DNA of 27,063 nt from positions 1-27,063 of the forward strand of contig CALBND010000011.1 in the NCBI GenBank assembly GCA_937896305.1, in the 5' to 3' direction. The notes under the pieces are model-generated. The model was not told the DNA's origin, did not search any database, and saw only the letters and a list, made by a program, of their open reading frames with translations. Of this stretch, positions 23,573-27,063 are shown in pieces (positions within the stretch are counted from its first letter, which is position 1; each line of letters starts with the position of its first letter). The stretch is from an uncultured Actinomycetes bacterium. Its GTDB lineage: Bacteria > Actinomycetota > Actinomycetes > S36-B12 > UBA5976. A program made the position numbers and the translations under genes.

Positions 23573-24802
23573 GTGTTAAAAGATGTCACGGTAACCCAAA
23601 ATAAAATATTACGTGTTTTAACATTTGCCCAGGTCTTAAGCGGTGTTGGAATTGCTGGAACTGTGGCTGCTGGTTCACTTTTGGTTTCGACTATTTCAGG
23701 TTCTGAAACTTTGGCCGGTTTAACACAAACCAGCGTTGTTTTAGGAGCTGCAGTTATGGCGCTACCTTTGGCAAAACTCACTCAAATTGGTGGTAGACAA
23801 CTTTCACTTTCAATCGGATATTTCTTTGGAGCCATTGGTTCTGTTTTTGCAATTATTGGTGGCACTACCAAAATTTTGCCCATTATTTTACTTGGAACTT
23901 TTTTAGTTGGTGCAGCATCAGCTTCTGGATATCAGGCAAGATTTGCTGCAGTTGATCTAGCAACAGAACAAAATAGAGCCAAGCAACTTTCGATTGTTGT
24001 TTGGGGATCAACTGTTGGTGCCGTAGCTGGACCAAATTTAATGCAGCCATCTGGAAATTTTGCAATATCTCTTGGGTTACCACAATTAGTTGGACCTTAT
24101 TTATTATCTGCAAGTACACTATTTATCGCAACAATATTAATTTACTTCTTCTTACATCCTGATCCTTATCTGATGTCAGTTGAGATTGCATATAAAGAAA
24201 TTGCAACTCAGGCTAAACATTCAGCTATAGAAGCACTTCGAATGATAAAAACTTCAGTACCCGCAAGTTTTTCACTTTCAGCCATAGTGATTGGTCATAT
24301 TGCCATGATTTCAATTATGGTTATGACTCCAGTGCATATGGCCCATGTCGATGTGAAATTAGTAATAATTGGTTTAGTGATAAGTGTGCATGTTGCTGGA
24401 ATGTATGCATTTTCACCAATCGTGGGATATCTAAGCGACAAATTTGGCCGTATCAAGGTTATTCAATTTGGTGTAGTTATTTTATTAGCCTCCACCATTA
24501 TTTCAGGTACTGCAAAAGCCAATGATTCTGTAACTTTAGGTCTTGGATTATTTTTACTCGGACTTGGCTGGTCTTGCACCTTAATTGCTGGATCAACGAT
24601 GCTAACCGAATCTGTTGATGTTGATAGAAAAGCAGCAACCCAAGGAGCATCAGATTTAATGATGAATCTTGGTGGAGCTGCGGGCGGAGCAATGGCAGGT
24701 GTAATTATTGGAACACTTAGCTACGGATGGCTATGTGCGATTACGGCGGTTCCGATTTTATTCTTGGGTTTTTGGTCTTTTAGCAAAAAATTAAAGAATT
24801 GA
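23573..24802 (+). CDS. Major facilitator superfamily transporter
   Basis: 409 residues with about 12 membrane segments. The between-helix loop motif appears as LAKLTQIGGRQLSLSIGYFFG in the first half and, clearly, as GYLSDKFGRIKVIQFG in the second half (the MFS motif A). Starts at GTG right after the DUF5522 stop. The family moves sugars, drugs, amino acids or metabolites with protons; the sequence does not say which, though a drug-exporter-like arrangement is plausible. The 3' end overlaps the convergent glutaredoxin-like gene by 12 bases, and no terminator lies between them. Confidence 0.88.
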   Translation: MLKDVTVTQNKILRVLTFAQVLSGVGIAGTVAAGSLLVSTISGSETLAGLTQTSVVLGAAVMALPLAKLTQIGGRQLSLSIGYFFGAIGSVFAIIGGTTKILPIILLGTFLVGAASASGYQARFAAVDLATEQNRAKQLSIVVWGSTVGAVAGPNLMQPSGNFAISLGLPQLVGPYLLSASTLFIATILIYFFLHPDPYLMSVEIAYKEIATQAKHSAIEALRMIKTSVPASFSLSAIVIGHIAMISIMVMTPVHMAHVDVKLVIIGLVISVHVAGMYAFSPIVGYLSDKFGRIKVIQFGVVILLASTIISGTAKANDSVTLGLGLFLLGLGWSCTLIAGSTMLTESVDVDRKAATQGASDLMMNLGGAAGGAMAGVIIGTLSYGWLCAITAVPILFLGFWSFSKKLKN

Positions 24803-25027
24803 GTTTTCTTCTAATTTTGCTTTAAGAGAAATATCAGAAGGTTCTACCAAAAATGATCCATCAGGAAATGTAATTACAGGAATAGATTGCTTTCCAGCAA
24901 TTTCAATCGCTTTATTTTTACCTGTTTCATCTATTTCGACATCAATATAGGTGTAAGAAACTTTATTGTTGTCTAAGAATCTTTTGGATCTCACACAATC
25001 CCCGCACCAAGATGCGCCATAAAACAT
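24791..25027 (-). CDS. Glutaredoxin/mycoredoxin-like protein
   Basis: 78 residues from ATG 25027: FYGASWCGDC has the CxxC redox centre, followed by YIDVEIDE and the cis-Pro loop SIPVITFPDGS, so the thioredoxin fold is complete. WCGDC is a mycoredoxin-like variant; these enzymes reduce mixed disulfides in the cytosol of Actinobacteria, with mycothiol as partner. The start is doubtful: ATG lies 24 bases from the only Shine-Dalgarno (AAAGGAG, 25058-25052), while an in-frame ATA at 25045 is six bases from it and would add ISDNKI, giving a more typical first strand. No ATG, GTG or TTG precedes in frame. The gene overlaps the transporter 3' end by 12 bases and is divergent from the Cys-rich gene. 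Confidence 0.83.
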   Translation of the reverse strand: MFYGASWCGDCVRSKRFLDNNKVSYTYIDVEIDETGKNKAIEIAGKQSIPVITFPDGSFLVEPSDISLKAKLEENSIL

Positions 25028-25078
25028 AATTTTATTATCTGATATTTTTATCTCCTTTGATAAAACAGTGAGTCTGAC

Positions 25079-25240
25079 TTGAATTTAGGTGCTGGTATTA
25101 AGTGTAATAGGCACATGATGGGTGAAACCGGGCCTTGCCCCGCTTGTGAAAGTACAGACCTAGAACGCCGAGGCGGTAAAGATATGTGCCCTAAATGTTT
25201 TTATATTCAACCATGCTGTGATGGCGGGTACTGCGAATAA
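25079..25240 (+). CDS. 53-residue Cys-rich zinc-ribbon-like protein
   Basis: Open from TTG 25079 to TAA 25240. The product has eight cysteines: C9 (KCNRH), C20 and C23 (CPAC), C37 and C40 (CPKC), C46, C47 and C52 (PCCDGGYC). The CPxC-x13-CPxC core is a zinc ribbon or rubredoxin-like knuckle pair. The density of conserved-looking cysteines and the fit into the gap between two genes support it as real. An ATG at 25115 would lose C9 and its His, so TTG is preferred. It is divergent from the glutaredoxin-like gene (33 bases apart if that gene starts at ATA) and its stop touches the stop of the Pr6Pr gene. I do not recognise the family. Confidence 0.65.
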   Translation: MNLGAGIKCNRHMMGETGPCPACESTDLERRGGKDMCPKCFYIQPCCDGGYCE

Positions 25241-25912
25241 TTACTTACTGAACTTGGAAAGTACTTTATCGATGGAAAAGAAAATTGTTAACAAAACAAT
25301 TCCCACAACTAAGACAGACAAAGTACCAATCAAGGCACCTAGATAACCTAGTTCCTCAACATTTACAAAACCATAAGGATATTGGTGTAAAAACGCACCA
25401 CGAATGAAAGTGTAGAAAATATAAAAGATAGGAATTACTAAAGCATTTCTAACAATTTTCCAATTAATCCAGTTTCTAGGACCAAATAGTAACCAAAATA
25501 AAACAGTAAATGATGGAACTAGATAATGATTGATTATATTTGTATAAACATTCCAGCTTTGCGGATCAGCAACTGGAGCTAAAATTACAATCCAAACTAC
25601 ACCGCTAATAGTTGTCATTAATATTGCGGAAAGTCTTGTGACTTTTAACCAATATTTAGTTGAATTTGGATTTCTATAAATATAAGTTGAAGTGAAGGCC
25701 ACCATAAATACACTCCACAGGGTGAAGTAACTCATGTTATCCCAAATACGGGGAAGTGCACCTGCAAGTTCGGTTCCATGACCACCAAAGTAAGCAGGAG
25801 AAGTTTGTGGGGAAACAACCAAGGCAAATGCTTCTATGGTGAATGAGCCAATAAATCCGGTCCATGCCAAAATAGAAAGTAGTCCGAAACTTAACCGAGA
25901 CGTAGGTGACAT
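25241..25912 (-). CDS. Pr6Pr-like integral membrane protein
   Basis: 223 residues, about six hydrophobic helices. The pattern resembles the actinobacterial Pr6Pr/FAR-17a-like family: FTLWSVFMVAFTSTYIYRNP in helix 2 and loop, NHYLVPSFTVLFWLLFGP in the middle, and YTFIRGAFLHQYPYGFVNVEELGY near the end. Function unknown. The start ATG at 25912 overlaps the start of the divergent hydrolase in CATG. A TATAGT -10 box lies 7 bases upstream, so the mRNA is probably leaderless. No other Met in the first 50 residues offers an alternative start before helix 1. Confidence 0.8.
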   Translation of the reverse strand: MSPTSRLSFGLLSILAWTGFIGSFTIEAFALVVSPQTSPAYFGGHGTELAGALPRIWDNMSYFTLWSVFMVAFTSTYIYRNPNSTKYWLKVTRLSAILMTTISGVVWIVILAPVADPQSWNVYTNIINHYLVPSFTVLFWLLFGPRNWINWKIVRNALVIPIFYIFYTFIRGAFLHQYPYGFVNVEELGYLGALIGTLSVLVVGIVLLTIFFSIDKVLSKFSK

Positions 25913-26909
25913 GAAAAGAACTATACCTCTACTTTTACTTATAAGTTCACTATTTTTGGTGGCTTGCTCAAATGCTCAAGTTCAATCCACTGTGCAAGAA
26001 CCTACCCCGAGTGAAACTCCAAGTCCTACTAAAACTTATGACGATATTTCGTTGCCAGCATTTTCAGAGAAAAACTTTGATGGCAGAGATCTCCAAGTTG
26101 GAAAAGTATTAGGCAAAAACGATAAATTTACCCGCTATTTTGTCACTTACAAATCAGGGGAATTAACCATTTCTGGAATCATGAATGTTCCAACTGGTCC
26201 TGGACCATTTCCAACTTTAGTTCTAGCTCATGGATATATAGATCCTAAGATTTATACAAATGGTCGAGGATTAGCAAGAGAACAAAAGTATTTAGCTGAA
26301 AATGGATTTGTTGTCTTGCATACAGATTATAGAAATCATGCACAATCAGATGATGATACAAATATTGAAACTAATTTAAGACTTGGTTATTTAAGTTACA
26401 CAGAAGATGTAATCAATGCAGGGATAGCTTTAAAAAATTCTGGATTAGCCTATGTTGACACAAATCGACTTGGGTTATTAGGAAGATCTATGGGCGGAGG
26501 TATTTTATTTAACGCTATGGTTACTAAACCAGATTTATTCAATGCTTATGTTGCCTATGCTCCAACAAGCTCTAATTTTGTAGATAACTTCAATAAATGG
26601 AATCGAATGAACTTGGAACAAGTTGGAGAAATAGAAAACAGATATGGATTACCTGAAGATAATACAGAATTTTGGCAAGATATTTCAGCAGTAAACTTTT
26701 TTGACAAAATTACCCAACCTGTATTAATACTTCATGGCACTAAAGATGAATCTTGTCCTATTCAGTGGTCCGAAAACACTTATCAAGCTTTATTAGCAGC
26801 AGGAAAATCTGTTGAATTTATAAAATATGAAGGAGAGCAGCATGCTTTTGTTCCAAAATGGGAAGAGTCAATTAAAGAAACTAAAAGATTTTTTAACGAA
26901 AATCTTTAA
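25911..26909 (+). CDS. Lipoprotein alpha/beta hydrolase, prolyl-oligopeptidase (S9)-like
   Basis: The frame opens at 25836, but ATG 25911 gives a proper lipoprotein signal (MKRTIPLLLLISSLFLVAC, lipidated Cys19), hence 332 residues. A Pro/Ser/Thr linker (~29-41) follows. The hydrolase domain has VLAHGY (oxyanion), HTDYRNHAQSDDD, the nucleophile elbow GRSMGG with Ser193, then Asp279 (HGTKDESCP) and His311 (GEQHAF). It fits the dienelactone-hydrolase/S9 peptidase C-terminal domain class without a beta-propeller. It should act on peptides or esters at the outer face of the membrane; substrate unknown. Its start codon overlaps that of the divergent Pr6Pr-like gene, so its promoter must lie inside that gene's coding sequence. 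Confidence 0.87.
   Translation: MKRTIPLLLLISSLFLVACSNAQVQSTVQEPTPSETPSPTKTYDDISLPAFSEKNFDGRDLQVGKVLGKNDKFTRYFVTYKSGELTISGIMNVPTGPGPFPTLVLAHGYIDPKIYTNGRGLAREQKYLAENGFVVLHTDYRNHAQSDDDTNIETNLRLGYLSYTEDVINAGIALKNSGLAYVDTNRLGLLGRSMGGGILFNAMVTKPDLFNAYVAYAPTSSNFVDNFNKWNRMNLEQVGEIENRYGLPEDNTEFWQDISAVNFFDKITQPVLILHGTKDESCPIQWSENTYQALLAAGKSVEFIKYEGEQHAFVPKWEESIKETKRFFNENL
25920..25925 (-). promoter_or_regulatory. Candidate -10 box of the Pr6Pr-like gene
   Basis: TATAGT on the minus strand, 7 bases before the ATG, which is the spacing of a leaderless start. It lies inside the first codons of the divergent hydrolase gene. Confidence 0.5.
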
Positions 26910-26911
26910 CG

Positions 26912-26938
26912 CTAGCTTTTGAATTTATCTAAAGCTAG
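26912..26938. repeat. 8-bp inverted repeat at a convergent gene junction
   Basis: CTAGCTTT and AAAGCTAG are exact reverse complements with an 11-base loop, starting two bases after the hydrolase stop and including the stop codon of the minus-strand gene. There is no T run on either side, so any terminator activity would be weak. Confidence 0.4.
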
Positions 26939-27063
26939 TGCCACAACATAAAATGTTGAAAATAAAAATCCAATAATGGCATAAATCATTCTGCCAAGAT
27001 TTACATCACCTGGTGCTAATAAAGTGACAATTCCAAGAGCTAAAGAAATGATAGCCATTAAAA
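26912..27063 (-). CDS. C-terminal end of a small membrane protein (cut by window edge)
   Basis: 49 codons are visible, ending with TAG at 26914-26912. The reading frame has two hydrophobic stretches (MAIISLALGIVTLLAP and MIYAIIGFLFSTFYVVALAL) separated by GDVNLGR, then a short charged end DKFKS, so it is the last helix pair of a membrane protein, or most of a tiny one if the Met near the edge is the start. It converges on the lipoprotein hydrolase with a two-base gap. Family not identifiable from this piece. Confidence 0.6.
   Translation of the reverse strand, partial: LMAIISLALGIVTLLAPGDVNLGRMIYAIIGFLFSTFYVVALALDKFKS

Overview
The window reads as chromosomal core-plus-accessory DNA of a small-genome, AT-rich actinobacterium, most plausibly a planktonic lineage such as the Nanopelagicales (acI); this placement is inferred. 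Supporting points: the order topA-tmk-holB-secreted S33 hydrolase is typical of Actinobacteria; groEL stands alone without groES, ends in a GGM-type tail and carries CIRCE operators; a GpgS-type glycosyltransferase is present; GTG/TTG starts are frequent; many genes abut or overlap by 1-8 bases. I see no rRNA, tRNA, CRISPR array, transposase or prophage gene.

Layout. 1-3381 (minus): an NAD-dependent formate dehydrogenase operon, fdsG - lhgO - fdsB - fdsA (fdsA runs off the left edge), with an L-2-hydroxyglutarate oxidase-like gene inserted between two subunits of the complex. 3382-3511: divergent regulatory gap with a perfect 14-bp palindrome. 3512-11844 (plus): membrane H+-pyrophosphatase, topoisomerase I, thymidylate kinase, DNA polymerase III delta', and a lipoprotein TAP-type hydrolase. 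11937-18606 (plus): two back-to-back catabolic units, APC permease - SDR - SDR - HpPgdA/PuuE-like deacetylase, then NCS1 permease - NTF2-like protein - ureohydrolase (agmatinase family). In each unit the gene after the permease carries a perfect 12-13-bp hairpin near its start.

18603-19993: gpgS (minus) and the control region it shares with groEL. On the gpgS side lies what I read as a ydaO/yuaA-type (c-di-AMP) riboswitch whose closing stem runs into the gpgS Shine-Dalgarno; beyond it are a DtxR/IdeR-like box and, on the groEL side, two CIRCE elements. 19994-21671: groEL with a textbook terminator. 21754-24802: an indoleamine 2,3-dioxygenase family protein, then DUF1761 - DUF5522 - MFS transporter with no gaps between the last three. 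24791-27063: a glutaredoxin-like protein with a possible AUA start, a 53-residue Cys-rich protein, a Pr6Pr-like membrane protein and a lipoprotein alpha/beta hydrolase whose start codons overlap in CATG, and the 3' end of a membrane protein.

Most interesting: the predicted c-di-AMP riboswitch ahead of a glucosylglycerate (compatible solute) synthase gene. It would tie the osmotic second messenger directly to osmolyte synthesis. Second is the permease/SDR/deacetylase/ureohydrolase cluster with its paired intragenic hairpins.
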